Shown: positions 33,601-35,052, numbered from the stretch's first letter. The stretch is DNA of 61,309 bases from Magnetococcus sp. PR-3 (GCF_036689865.1 NZ_JBAHUQ010000023.1:11051-72359), one strand, 5' to 3'. Numbers and translations are program-made. The notes: generated from the letters alone by a model not told the origin.

Positions 33601-34705
33601 CCAGCTGGAAGTGGTCTTCGCCGTGGTGCAGATCAATACCCTCAATACCCACGATACCAAACAGCTCCAGACCCACCGCCAAGTTGGCCAAGAACAGCAG
33701 TGTTTCAGGGTTAAGCTGTCCCTCTTGGGGTTTGGGGCCATCTTCACCACCCTCACCGGGGGCATCGTCCCCTCGGTCTTGCTGCAGGGAGGCGGGTAGA
33801 TGTTTGTTAAAGCGCTCCAACAACTGGGCAGGGGCACGGAAAACCGGTTCAGGGCGCTGACCAAAGGTAACCGCTGTGGCCTGACCAGGTTCGGTCAGGG
33901 AGACAACGCCGTTACCAAAGGGATCCGAAATTTCCAGGATACCAGCCAAGTGCACAACGGTGGTTTGACCGCTGGGGGTGACTTCGCCTTGCAGTTCGGA
34001 GCCGCGAACTGCAATCATGGCGGATGGGGTGCGAATGGTGGTGTGGGCTTGCGCGTGTAAGGTGCCTACGCCACCAGATTTGTAGCTGAAAAAGCCCCCC
34101 AGTACCGTCGCACTGAATTGACCTTCACCAGAGTCAGGGTTGTAAAGCAGGCTTTCCATCGCCGCTTGTGCCTGGACACCAATCTGGAACGAACCGCCGT
34201 CGATCAAGTTGAGCTGGACTTGACCGGTGGTGGTGCGCACGACGTCACCCGCAAAAATGGGGTCGCCTTCTTCGACGATGCGCAGAGAGCCATCTGCGCC
34301 TTTGACCACCACCTTGCCAGCCATCTGAGCAATGTTCGCCACCTGCTCCAGCTCGGCATCCGTGACACCACCCTCGCTGAATAGGGCAGGGCCGGCCACC
34401 AGTGAGACCGGCGCCGGTGTATCCGGCAGCAGCATCTGCACCATGTCTGGCAACAGGCTGGTGCCCCCCCCCATGCTTTGCAACACGGGGCTCTCGCCGT
34501 TGAAGTAGTCCTCCACTTCAATGCGTTCACCCTTGGTGCTGGTGATGATTAGGTTGTCACCATCGCGGCTAAAATCGCCCCGGGTCAGTAGCTGGACATC
34601 CTGGAATTGGATGACCCCGTCTACGGCCTCAGGAGCAGATTGGATCTCTGCGTTGGTATCTTGGATATTTCGTTGCCACATTGTGGCGTCGACATGCTTG
34701 CTCAT
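1..34705 (-). CDS. Giant multidomain surface adhesin-like protein (FecR-like N-terminus, CADG, cadherin-like, LamG, FG-GAP and LVIVD modules); C-terminus outside window
   Basis: One minus-strand frame starts at the ATG at 34705 and is open at every point I translated, down to base 2. That gives 11,568 codons (about 1.2 MDa) with no stop in the window. The N-terminus (MSKHVDATMWQ) has no signal peptide, which would fit type I secretion with a C-terminal signal lying beyond the edge. Order by residue: FecR-like module (about 125-260), acidic Gly/Pro-rich linker (about 280-400), about 44 CADG/He_PIG Ig-like repeats (about 570-5210), mixed cadherin-type modules (about 5210-6350), then seven LamG-like domains alternating with cadherin-like spacers, four FG-GAP propellers and one LVIVD propeller (6350 to the edge). 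Many DxDxDG loops suggest Ca2+ binding. A weak AGGA lies 12 nt before the start. It is divergent from the lipoprotein operon. Surface adhesion or glycan binding is inferred from the domains. The RTX/T1SS part cannot be seen. Confidence 0.93.
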   Translation of the reverse strand, partial: MSKHVDATMWQRNIQDTNAEIQSAPEAVDGVIQFQDVQLLTRGDFSRDGDNLIITSTKGERIEVEDYFNGESPVLQSMGGGTSLLPDMVQMLLPDTPAPVSLVAGPALFSEGGVTDAELEQVANIAQMAGKVVVKGADGSLRIVEEGDPIFAGDVVRTTTGQVQLNLIDGGSFQIGVQAQAAMESLLYNPDSGEGQFSATVLGGFFSYKSGGVGTLHAQAHTTIRTPSAMIAVRGSELQGEVTPSGQTTVVHLAGILEISDPFGNGVVSLTEPGQATAVTFGQRPEPVFRAPAQLLERFNKHLPASLQQDRGDDAPGEGGEDGPKPQEGQLNPETLLFLANLAVGLELFGIVGIEGIDLHHGEDHFQLEPPEDGNERRDRTQELRPENSSAPTWLADPSDGSSLVTVTLQNATDSSVTYDTVTEDVDTIIIIDASSAIDSGTYQIGQISIGAELYIGGTAVDTALYEILSSTGGIVKIKFTPTNDHATVGSLQVQMSLTGDGYDTSLGTDGIKNVALDIVNTNDSPTIDTSNEIFYDYISTGNYVTAKDSVTEEVSVIVYLDTTFEIQLNDAGVTDIDNNDTLTWEATYADGTALPSWLKISMANDSQTGELVPKLVGTADTERFQIDTDTDLSLRITARDAAGEVAITDGSTGNPYYEITLNVNDANRAPTVVNALIDFNWTEDSLGSDDIPSDTFSDLDGDPLTYSATLSGGADLPSWLSFDSTSGRLSGTPTNDYVGQLELTITATDIADASVSTGLTINITNVNDAPTVAETLANLSIESDENLDYTLSPTLFSDVDTGDTLTLTAFLEDGTQITSTTSTDTAQNTTPIWLNFDASTGVFSGDPGTNDENTTLTVKVHATDGSGATTFTSFGITVTEPNTAPVNANIISVADIDEDVSFVYQIPDGTFTDAEGDALTYTATLSDNSALPDWLSFDASTRTFSGTPGNTDITRESGATSTAPLSIKVTATDPAGESAEATFSFDVININDIPTLEIALTDQEGEAGSDFSYVITTDSFVDVDANDNLTYTAALASGAALPNWLTFLNSTQTFSATAPEQGTYTIVVTATDDSNDTASVSDTFQLVVLAPNTAPVYVADTLQAQSATEDSAFNYTFDSSAFTDADGDDLTYTATLLDGTALPSWLTFDADTRTFSGTPENAQVGTTTFKVTATDDRGEPASGTFDITVANTNDAPEVSNAIYDLIGFSGSALSIDASTAFTDQDGDTLSYSAQLVNGSALPDWLVFDSSSVSFSGTPTSDFENTLMGIQVTATDPSGASTSDYFYLIVYPPNNLPTLANAVADSVTADQLTATEDEYYLFQLPSNTFTDADTWDFLTYTATLADGSALPSWLTFDADTRTFAGTPENGDVSAGLAIKVTAADFYNEEISDNFTLVVANSNDAPTVETANADQTADIGKSFEYAVPSGSFAEVDSGDSLTYTALLLDGSALPSWLSFDADTQTFSGIPTSDDAGAIGVRIIATDTSSATVEDVFFLTVAEANDTPILATALVDQSNDEDSFFTYQFAANSFSDGDTLSYTATLNDGSDLPSWLTFDGSTRTFSGTPLNDHVGDIIVKVTATDPDGANVSNTFTLSVDNVNDLPTLDNAIADQTATENTYFSFEIPANSFGDEDGDTLSYEAVMADGSTWPTWLNFDQVSGKFTGTPETSDLSTYTIKVSAWDGTYETDGVTKKTVSDIFTLTAELPNTTPTLVTAIAEQSATEDSVFLFTVASSTFSDSDSGDSLTYTATQLDGTDLPSWITFDGDTLTFFGIPENADVGALQVVVTATDTKGATVSDTFAITVANSNDAPTLDSAQADVQGEQNDAFFLQLSDTAFSDIDSGDTLTYTVTQADGSALPDWMTFNDTSLTLSGTPTAESDVGTLALKFSASDGTTSAADTFNLVILNANDAPTVDNAIGDQSATEDTSFSYTVAANTFSDPDGDTITYTAALEGGTTLPDWLIFDSDTRTFSGTPTNDQVGTVTVKVTATDPRGNAVSDAFDITVSNVNDAPVVSVALVDQTTDYDAPFQYSITSGSISDVDSGDSLTYTATLAGGADLPTWLSFDAISQTFTGTATSTDTGTINVRVTATDGSSQAVSDTFSLTVEVPNNAPVSATGLVDQTINEDSAFSYNIAATAFTDADGDKLTYTATEVDGSALPSWLTFDGDTRTFSGTPTNDEVGNYYFKVTATDPDGDSASATVNMVVSNVNDAPILANSLADQLVDYDSAYVLTLDAGTFTDVDSADTLTYSVSDLSSGGAIPSWLSFDASSRTFTGTASSTDTGTTGIKVTVTDSSGATASDTFTLTVQAPNNAPTIASTLADVTATEDSLFKTQISSSIFTDADSGDSLTLTATNLPSWLTFDADTGLLTGTPANGDVGTTSVIITATDKSGASVSQTQTINVSNVNDAPTVDQGAVDQEVVQGEAFRYEVSGTTFADVDAGDSLSISANLVGTGTWPSWLTFDADTATFTGTPASTDKGGVVIRLTATDESGETVSDAFELLVSETFTGAFVDSEVIGVTYTLKDSEGTTLSTGTTDTSGQFNYASGNTVSFSIGDIVLGEVAASSIITPLDFVTDGDLDEVTNILRFLQTLDEDGNAEDGIEINQDAIDAATGITIDFNQSVADFAADTTLTTYLTNAGAGGSLSVSNEAAWEHFVSTLDGLSETSGFGVFSTNGDDSPLAIEDAPFSYSVLLTDITSDTSASTMSVTQIDGSALPSWMTFDTDTFTFTGTPANGDVGTIALKFIAKDSTGNTVGSKTDSLSVVNINDAPTLALSVADQTTESDENFIFELASGTFTDIDNGDILTLSATLANGDSLSTTGWLNFDADTGLFSGTPATTNAGTTSIILTATDSAGSSDSEVFDITVTTPNTKPYVANESAFDSISATQDSRFSFRFAADTFTDDQGDALTYSATQINGSALPTWLTFDADTRTFSGTPGNDETGTVNIKVTATDTSNLSGSAAFSFEVADINDAPLAHGLVTSQTATEGTPFSYTIPTGEFTDADTDDFLSVSATGLPSWLTFDISTNTFTGTPTGSDAGQSIIHLSAFDSIGATASSAFSLTVTATNDAPEADETAISDVTITEDEAYSLQIGSAGIFTDGDGDILTYTATSVSSAGTLPTWLTFDSSTGLLSGTPGDGDADSTAIKLTASDPNGATASVTFTLTVSEVNDIPTLDTALVDQTVDINTRFEYTFDSSSFSDADVNDVLSYSVEQVSIDGTTTLPSWLVFDADTRTFSGTPDSETAYTFKVTASDGTATASDLFSVNVIDPNDAPTVAEAIETGSTTANRTATEDSSFVFSLPSGTFSDADGDTLTYTATLLNDTSLPSWLSFDADSQTFSGTATNDDVGEITIKVTATDPSGAHISDFFSLTIDNSNDNPYVITRITDQSANTDGSFLYQFSEGIFGDLDSGDSLSYTATLPNGNSLPDWLEFDAASRTFSGTPESTDEGTIVVKVTATDTGNASISTSFELNVTAVNNAPTIAAAVADQTATEDASFDLKLGSGVFADSDTDDTLTYTVTQSNGNALPSWLTFDSATLSFSGTPTNDDVGTLTLKVTATDSGSLSVSDVFKIEIGNVNDAPTLITAIADQRADVDDAFTFQLSDSLFVDSDADDSITYSATLANGDALSSTWISFNEASRLFQGNPTSADAGIITIKVTATDSNSASTSDYFQMEVIDPNVAPIVSSEIGSQSATEDSALTLLIPSNTFYDADGDTLTLTVTMQDGTALSTGASWLSFDSESNTLTGTPTNDQVGVINLKITASDASGEEIHESFDLTISNVNDAPTVTTEIADQTVETGDALQLYLDGDHFSDVDSGDTLTYSATLASGNDLPSWLTFDANTGLLSGVPTSSDAGTYNIVVTATDVAGASISDLFVLTSSDPNVAPTLANAVGSQTIVEDNSFSYKIASNSFSDANSGDTLTYSASATGGGDLPSWLTFDAATRTITGTPTQSEVGDTYITITATDNAGLSKSDILTLTVTNVNDAPTLSAGQSDRTVYEGESFEVVYADGLFSDSDTDDTLTYTATLSTGGELPSWLTFDSATRTLYGSPSTSDSDTTISVKVTATDTSGATVSDTFAIAVEALNHTPTKGTIVSAADDATEDALYSYTLPSDMFSDADISSGDSLTLTATQLDGGSLPDWLSFDADTGTFTGTPDNDDVGTFTVKVTATDTAGAFVVQNFTLTINNSNDGPTTTGEIGTQNAISGESFFLELSSTLFNDVDEGDTLTLTAGMTDATSLLSGVSWLSFDGDSGIFYGIVPDNEANSYDITVTAEDSAGATTTANFTLNVATLNTAPYFTADVADQTVSEDAGFFLTVSSSTIVDDQGDTLTYTATTQGGDELADWLHFDADTLTFSGTPGDGDEGTLQVKLTATDDEGLSGSSLFYITVNPENDAPVLVTEISDQYAEKNQGFDFELPEGTFTDADLNDTLTYTATLSNGNALPDWIYFDPDSAIFTGAPTESDLGAITVRVTATDGSSSISDTFVITAIDPNTAPTVTTAIMANSAVSEADRTATEDSSFSFTIPSDTFTDADGDTLTYSATLVSGHDLPDWISFDSSSGIFSGTPTNDDVGELTVKVIATDDSGERTANNFVLIVENSNDGPAIGTTLEGASTQTDSYFEYAVDSTAFTDEDVDDTLTLSATLVDGSDLPSWLAFDAATGYFSGVPSSTDSGALSVRVTATDSGSEFVQQDFTIEILNANDAPDVDQGLVSQIVTENSSFSYAIPTDAFSDADGDTLTYSATLVNDNDLPDWLSFDGTTFSGTPDDADVGTVTVKVTATDPDGAYTVEAFSIIVNDVNDAPILVEDLENQVALTSQGFEFGIPDGTFDDADFYDEITYSATLEGGADLPDWLAFDSATGTFGGVPTSSDTGAISVTVTATDSSGEAISDTLTIEVKDSNTAPTVHRALENQTAGEDSAFSYTFAIDSFIDDDTDDTLTYTATLANGNALPSWLSFDSTTITFSGTPTNDDIGEISIKVTATDESGEPISDIFNISVENVNDAPVVSVTLDEQSFDETLLTGVAYSKTLDSGTFSDIDSDTELSYTATLADDTELPDWLAFEAATLTFSGTPDTADSGTFEIKVIASDGFESTDDSFTLTVEQSNVSPELSADIVDVTTNEDEAMDFSVASYFSDGNGDTLTYSATLANGNDLPSWLSFDTTTATFSGTPANEDVGAIALKVFASDSDGLSTSDVFQITVNNTNDAPTAQADTLELFEDESHTFAIDDITSLVSDEDGGDPSTVTLVSLPENGTLYLNGEAFTDALLASDPDINLADIGNLTFTPDSEWSGSTSFDWMVTDASGAESNTVTLSIVVTGANDYPTAFTLDQDVTILGEDLDTSSALLVASNFAVVDPDSGDSHSFTLSGDDADLFEVVNTDLYLKADSALDYETNPSLDVTITATDSGSPGLTIAESIAISITDANDAPVITDDTLTVTEDTSYIFSESDVTDLFSDEDGDTIGTIVLQSLPSDGDLYIAGVAITEASLAVNNTMTLAEIGYLSFIPDSDWTGTTSFTWQVIDTAGAESNTATLSLDVVDIDEAPTDIYFDGSGSIAEDLDTSSATWLGNYYVIDPDDGDSHTLTLSGDDADLFYLDGTALYLNAGVDLDHESLAYLDFTVTATDSTNLELTEGFSIYVYNVNEAPTGVSLSNDSLAESGDSGAVDALVSVATLSAIDEDYSDSHSFALTGGTGYDLFTIIDSTLYLNALVETDYETLSSYTLEIMVSDTYGEHVTETVTLSISDEAEAPILLGSVGTVDATENLDFSLSLSGYFDDYDTGDTLTYSIAQSDGSDLPTWLSFDSSALDLYGVTEEDAEALTLVLTATDSSGIATDMTFNIDIIRDGEFVDEAVQNITFTSSTQSGTTDANGTYYYRDGEDVTFSLGTITLGSATGGGVVTPDDFDGLSDDAVTNILRFLQTIDEDGDPDNGITISDDARSQAQSLTIDFNQTVDNFSNDTTLNGFLTDLGEPGTPLSLISETEARAHFENTLNSRSPFESLALEGSTTLSEDIDTSMGYTVGSFVSGNPEGHTPNYTIAGGDHAALFTIENGQLKLVPGAALDYETTATLSVDIEVRAPGSNLPYTQTFTFNVGNVNEAVETGYDSYAISEDDTSITIVGADLLSNDYDPEGLDLTVVDVSLLDATTGSLGDNGDGTWSFTPAAFYQDLANGEYAIIYFNYTIEDSEGGSTVGDGHFDIYGANDVPEIYPVTGSVVHTEGYGITYPFAGTAVIDTDNNSFITSLTLQIEGYVEGEHELSFMDMNGIASSWNATTGTLTLSGTVETSVMTDALLTVGYEALSDNPASSVEVTMTASDDYGAINSTVSQTITIDAVNDAPEVTVTDTVEELHPVLYLENGATVTTDNMDTLTAGGDFTWEFWAQRLADLGNDVILSVYQGSGSNWTSIGFNGSTFQIEQGGQLVSYDLNALGDGNSNQTGVWNHWAGSYDSTNELLTLYLNGQYAQSFEVAPPTDSLHTLTLGDGSWDSNNSFTGLIGDLRIWDTVRTSTEIESHYDQPLSDPTNENHLTLYYAMNGAAADQIVDESASGLNGTPNNATVFADSLTLNTPTEPNFTEGGSAVDVLSTLTISDADSTTMTGATVQISNNYQMGEESLSMTDQLGITSSWDSSTGILTLTGTTTLADYQTVLRTIQFENTSSSPNGNDRTLSVQVADDQGLVGDATQTTVTVTTNNSAPVLTEGTAVGSLVFTEDNSSVALADIVDLSDDSAELSSATITVGSGFVQGEDWLYFTDTSNITGSFDSATGTLTLTGNDTLANYEAAIESARYAYMGDNGSAAHTFEITVSDSDGTTSEALSVPFTITGVNDASTVFASGIPTISEVSATYFDGDDSVFVDGFDTLTSGGDYTWEMWANREVNSGYNLLLNHDAGTGGTFWAGYENGNFELVHNDGQSDSFVGSFDISTMDATNTTKVGEWVHWAASYNATSQTLTLYMNGAEVKSFSGVAPQQATGTSLEIGHADWSTSQFQGDIAEVRIWDDVRTSWEISNSYQSQMPGAAAEDSLALYYPMDSIESGTISNQASATWDGTVTGATVVTTNLQLDSGTPAPVVFTEGGSAVEIAPDLELTDPDSTHLSGAIVEIQSNYEMGYDSLYFVDQNGITGSWDSTTALLTLTGTATIEQYQAALRSVIFDNASNSPDTNDRLFDITVTDAEGAESQYDSILLSVEDTNSLPLLTAGTVTNFVEGDTAQFIGNLVNTLTDTDNSYLSSATLSISSGYTEGEDLFTFTNVGNITGNFDTTTGELTFTGVDTLANYEAALENVTYAFAGNDVTGDHTFTVTVTDEGGATSTPLDVPFTITGTNDAPSMDVGTIDVPQNALSFDGVDDYAIFDSIHSGSLSFEFWVNRGTDNATADMPILSRTNGTDGFFWAGYRADSESFVIATEDATSGLTELVYNIPADSGVTTTGSWVHWSGSVDNSTGQIKLYMNGQWVKTVEDQATVPTSGPFVVGDVDWDNQPMHGELAELRLWSGVITEEQIETNYDAILTGQEADLLAYYSMDDNGTGSFVGDQSLNDYNLDLGDGSSNNASAPAIALATLNLAEPGDTIAFVEDGGAVSIMPAIVVDDPEDNWEGGSLSVSHSVYDYGQEILSIDDGDGVTISGDIVLVNGTTVGTDLVMASGSLTMNFNSNADDASVQAILRAISYEHTADSPSTQDRPFYIGLSDGAMLGTSITQTVKVSETNDAPELHPAVSLEDTPTDAGSLSFVNGFEMLVDDQTAYITTSDYQFKVVDLSNPDQPEQQGSLDYSANGNLPQDIAVSGGYAYIAQGDLITIKIDNPELPSYNSTYSAEGTLTTASTIEVDGQIAYLGTDTQLQILNVANPNSISHHSSYDLSGSANEIFYSNGYIYAATDYGLEIIDVSNSADPIFASQYSLGGANDLALHDGSLYVGTSSGTYVFDVSTPTSITYTTYFGTSADYVEYVDGAVVIGNSSEVTYYNATNPNYSISSLDSWYNPNASAQGMASNSTHTYVLDENSGLQVVSATVLTPNSLLTIIDEDTSEANNYGEYASNTYSGMTYDADADSVGMVITSMDEAHGSWQYSLDYGANWNDIADLSQSNALLLDNDAELRFLPESDFAGEATFTFHAWDGSDNLSSGTLTDATVTGGSSAFSTASHTGEVQVSSVDDAAVITTQSFSNVLVFDGVDDYATSSQNEPSYQPFTMETWVNLDTATGTQIAMSHGQGSSAGNGSWLGFEGTLLSFGFKDSTTIQKDISSNITGSLDGQWVHIAATYDHTSGNAQLYFNGEWAASGTMADSYSGSGSLMLGNAAWASDFLDGSLDETRIWSDVRSVEEIAQSYTDTLSNTDNLSSRYTYEDNGYGHTADDTHNYELTLGSALPDDEAEPTVAEDGIRTVDNTSTTASYDEAIEGGVLIAPAVDITDIDDTHFASAMLQIDSNYWSNQDELFFSDTANISGSWDSGSGILTLSGTDTLENYEAAISSVIYNNSNTAPETGDRSISITVQNAQFADSSTFTSTVSITTADDAPVISVSATTGSLSFVSSDNSLTSGTSTHAIAAGDLDNDGDVDLLIGGTGQVLLGDNTGQFTPGNQSVLAFSDLENSTKVLLADLNDDGFLDAINVQDTGADQVWINNGDATFSVTDTLGTGASKDAAVGDFDNDGLTDVFIAGSSAAKVWLNDGDGSDVDTDIDGTFTNSGIDISASGMQSAVAGDLDGMYGDDIITLHSTGELNVWLSDGSGGMVTNNQDLDDTSRSLKASELGDIDGDGDLDLLVYDDNMGEVRVYLNNGAGQFGEQSESYYVSSIEDITLADMDADGDLDLVFAQSNGYDSTIYTNDGTGSLSNSATSITTNDTTQIRMADVDGNGFLDAISISSNPDNAAEISIALNNSTAPGETITEGESNNLLTSSLNLTDDDNGNITSATITIAQNYEMGSDTLVFTDTSNISSVWDSSTGTLTLTGTDTLSSYYSALNGIIMTVAGDAPSELVRTVDIQVTEEGGLVSDTASLTVNVQGTNDAPTLSVAQDSTVADFDGTDDYGVISFTGSAGSSFTVEAWVNRDTDSSDDIFLSQGTTTAGEGFTLGFLTGTNELSWSFHGDASDDFTASLSAIDTDNPTLTNGWYHVAAVYTDNEGTTTKSLYVNGTLVGEQSSISYNGTGDFYVGADTNDLGNSNFDGQMDDVRIWGDARTTAEIQNSADDSVSSVDNLLRHFDFESNDSTYSYDTTVNYLMTLGTGAPDNTLMPSFVTDVERPQVEGTSLTATYDEATGPVAFLSDVTLSDIDSPTLSMMSITISGGSTGDLLSVDDTSSNLEIIWDDSFYQLTISGQASVAEYQTLLQSITFDNTGVSPETSDRTINISVMDHESAQSTFTATLEITTTNDAPLLTDSTTQANFDLTADSEISTTDTTTSIVSGDFDGDGDDDLFVGTDADGGTSEVLLNDGYGNFAQTLQDMGSHDTKEVVSTDIDGDGNLDIVAISATEDAQVLMGNGDGSFTERSQSEGSEIASANSALLVDLNGDGYADLVTTGSGGDGNNIYLYNYNDSDPTQSSFEAARSFAVGETLNYSTALDLDNDGDQDLIFTHDDRDPIIWLNEGNWQDDGIARIAEWGEISHVLREDSSYSNYAFQQIATADLNGDGFKDLMAVMLNGNSDSSSSLEVFTWTNDGLGGFTPAAQYGVGYGSETATLTTADMENDGQEEIILSYTGKTTVLTGDGAGGVNYTDTYLGQSPTDLVVGDFDNDGDLDLITSLGDGSNLINVYSNDLTTPTTYTEDNAAIYPFDTVQIAEDADAITGMTITISDGYLEGYDSLGFTTSGNMTSSWDSATGTLTFTSSPADTVATYQSMLSTLSFETDHDAPGGGRQFTVSATSDSGASNVLTQTIHIHAIDDAPTLSFEVTTDALSFDGSDDYASSSTISLGGSFTLEGWFIRNSSGSEDVIFSHGSTDTPYNGLWVGVDENNQFVFDFNGDTLSQTGTNIDSDNSDLAYQWYHMAVTYDASDNSRSIYINGEHIISDTADSNYVGSGDFYLGDSTWDLASTANNFTGMMDDIRIWDDVRSGDEIAQAYQGVYSDETALNGHYAFETVDSGSTPDSMAMYSLQLGDSNTIGDTAEPTQAVEAGRPATVTSNTATFDEAVGSVAIASTLDLTDIDSATLTSATLTMSHSYDADDKLSFEDMGNITSSWDNASKILTLSGTDTVENYQTALRSVTFSHEGTDPSTTDRTVDITVQEEVVYSNSVSVTVGITTHDDAPVLSQTENTLSFSASDEYLYGSKGVGIAQGDLDNDGDADLYISVEDGADKVMLNDGAGHFTEVTSQTLDSDHGGYVLLEDLDNNGTMDAIVMGRTEAGKVLLGAGDGTFSEPTLAIAVPTGETAVLSRLNNDDLQDLITIDGTNLVRVNYGSSSGAGHWDFTQSLTIDVASNVSFVDVLNVDNDDLNEILVGFEDGDTPLLMLNNGDNTFFAHTLFDNTHNDFYGAFTAADVDGDGHDDVVIHNMSQSSLETWFGDGAGGFTLGNTTLPAYDTINAIRLEDLDGDAVGELVYSTASSTMYAHSYQGDGTFDTAALSSTSLYDGSVTQWATSDFDDDGDSDIAEARAGVAIEGLKIHDNSQISLSSYEEGGTATSVLSHLTLADDGDQIIESAVITLGDNYIQGSDTLSFSGYGNITGVWDSSTGTMTLSGSDSTTSYQYALGSITFSTTDNAPGGSRDVQVQVNDGTSDSNSFETKFYIDEVDDAPALQQPNYVLNFDGANDYASATGIDLSDSSFSLEAWVYRDSSGTQDTVLSIGNGGPVDSGIWLGFTATNQIGFGFYSDDLVVESSDVDADNLTLTGEWYHLAATYDAVNDVRIIYLNGQARVVDSSMGDFSGTTNLMLGQSAWSLADHAFDGRIDDVYIWNDLRTSGEIADSYNNLSSLNLENMEAHYDFEDITNGTGSDESGYGHTLTLGTAAEGDTAEPTDEQASDLAYDSTYEFWNEGAGAIAVAPELIVSDEDGGSIFEATVYIANGHEMGSDVLNFTDTSNITGNWDSGTAMLTLTGEDSLASYQAALQSVTFDSALDPINTSRQILITVQGDDSYALPSHSYLSTITVIPINDAPEVALNTTANPFTLLDASVGITNADLEGGNHTEMHGITLGDVDQDGDQDIVATWWTTDQRLYTNDGDGNFTLAQTFSGGSNGYGATEVIQSGSNMYMVNVGGSNSSIWSYNTNTNLFEDTNNSIQSYSTRHLSTGDVNDDGQTDLFLPANSTSNSNWIWTNNGDGTFSQYAQVGTSNSNAGILADFNNDGVMDAAIAEDLGSTTIWLQDVDGDGHGTGAFTTSWSVDSELTPPGYVYDMAAGDIDGDGHMDLAFNEVYSGGYVAYGDGAGNFTLSHPHTGETWSIDLQDMDNDGQLDLITGNNNSRTIYLNADDRTFEVGLTESVDGRVYRQDYADLDDDGDLDIVSATSQTNQGQVWLNQMDPVYPHFTEGGGSVSISPNLTVTDDEGYLFSATAVISSGFESGSDTLAVGTVPAGLSVSSFDTTLGTITLTGVGSVADYQTALQSLIFDSSSPSADARTISITTFDGESNSDPVYVEMDLTLS
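10690..11550 (-). other. LVIVD-like beta-propeller inside the giant protein
   Basis: Residues about 7720-8005 contain repeated blades of the form 'IAVSGGYAYIA', 'LQILNVANP', 'LEIIDVSNSADP' and 'TYVFDVSTP'. This matches the LVIVD repeat pattern (Pfam LVIVD), not FG-GAP. It occupies the slot that an FG-GAP propeller holds in the other super-repeat units. A cadherin-like unit with a WQYSLDYGANW segment follows it at about 10.23-10.69 kb. Confidence 0.7.
15650..19070 (-). repeat. Mixed cadherin-type modules joining stalk and lectin/propeller halves
   Basis: This segment of about 1,140 residues holds classical cadherin-like units with the LDYET/LDHES and VTATDS motifs and VNEAPT-type linkers. They are interleaved with units of the GTLYLNG and LTFTPDSEWSG type, one tandem-95-like unit (SNDYDPEG) and one isolated CADG unit at about 17.3 kb. 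The change of repeat type marks a domain boundary in the protein. Assignments come from motif reading only. Confidence 0.65.
16640..17150 (-). other. Non-Ig module, second copy
   Basis: This is a paralogue of the segment at 26.65-27.17 kb. It has VTFSLGTITLGSA, VTPDDFD, and NILRFLQTIDEDG followed by NGITI. It sits between a CADG-like unit (about 17.18-17.44 kb) and a cadherin-type unit, near the junction between the stalk-like and lectin/propeller halves of the giant protein. Function unknown. Confidence 0.6.
19070..33050 (-). repeat. About 44 tandem CADG/He_PIG Ig-like repeats (about 300 bp each)
   Basis: A unit of about 100 aa recurs roughly every 300-310 bp. Its core is LPSWLTFD, then a TFSGTP-like turn, VKVTATD, and a closing VNDAPTV linker. 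This is the dystroglycan-type cadherin-like/putative Ig pattern (SMART CADG, Pfam He_PIG). I placed the WLxFD core at about 32.9, 32.5, 32.2, 31.9, 31.6 kb and so on down to 19.2 kb, for about 44 copies. The run is broken once, near 26.65-27.17 kb, by a different module. Copies have diverged at the DNA level. The repeats probably form an extended, Ca2+-stabilised stalk. Confidence 0.85.
26650..27170 (-). other. Non-Ig module interrupting the CADG array (copy 1)
   Basis: This stretch of about 170 aa does not fit the CADG pattern. It contains VSFSIGDIVLGEV, ITPLDFV, and NILRFLQTLDEDG followed by NGIEI-like residues and a helical tail. A clearly related copy lies at about 16.64-17.15 kb in the same protein. 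I recognise the pattern as one that occurs in other bacterial lipoproteins and surface proteins but cannot name a family. Function unknown. Confidence 0.6.
33920..34330 (-). other. FecR-like N-terminal module of the giant protein
   Basis: Residues about 125-260 read as a FecR-type fold. A segment with GDPIFAGDVVRT is followed by a Gly-rich beta region, and then by TPSAMIAVRGSEL, the typical FecR-domain signature. In FecR proteins this domain is periplasmic and regulatory. A similar module also begins many giant type I-secreted adhesins, where it overlaps in character with the LapA-type retention module. No TAAG or PAAG di-alanine cleavage motif is visible in the first roughly 420 residues, so LapG-type release is not supported. 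A retention or anchoring role is inferred. Confidence 0.75.
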
Positions 34706-35052
34706 GGTTGGCTCGATCCTAGCAAGGTCGCATTTATATAGCGATAAAAGGTTTTGGCAGATAATTCAAAGGGTTGCGATTTCCTTACGCGCACGCGTCC
34801 CGATTAGGTTTCTGCCCCCGTGTAGAAAATACCACATATTTAGTGAGAATAAGATGGTTAAAGTCGCTCAAAATAGGCATGAAAATTATCAATGGAACCC
34901 TTTTTTTGGCTTGCTTATCGAAGCAATATTTGCATCGTTTCGAAGGTTGTGTGTGTTATGTAACGATTGTGTTCGAAAGTGTTGTGGGTTGAGGTGAATA
35001 AGCAAGGTGTTGTGAGACCCCTTTTGGTGGCATAAGTGTGGGAGTATTTCGT
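34706..35052. promoter_or_regulatory. Divergent intergenic region with a TTCGAA inverted repeat
   Basis: This 347-bp AT-richer gap separates the giant gene (minus) from the lipoprotein operon (plus) and must hold at least one promoter for each. TTTCGAA at 34938-34944 and TTCGAAA at 34972-34978 form a 7-bp inverted repeat with a centre-to-centre spacing of 34 bp. It could be an operator or an mRNA stem. I could not place -35/-10 boxes with acceptable spacing. Confidence 0.3.

Noticed and set aside
33400-34705. LapG-type di-alanine cleavage site in the adhesin N-terminus
   Set aside because: No TAAG or PAAG motif was found in the translated first roughly 420 residues.
34521-34997. 158-aa plus-strand frame across the giant gene start
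   Set aside because: It covers the N-terminal coding region and the divergent promoter region, and has no recognisable features.
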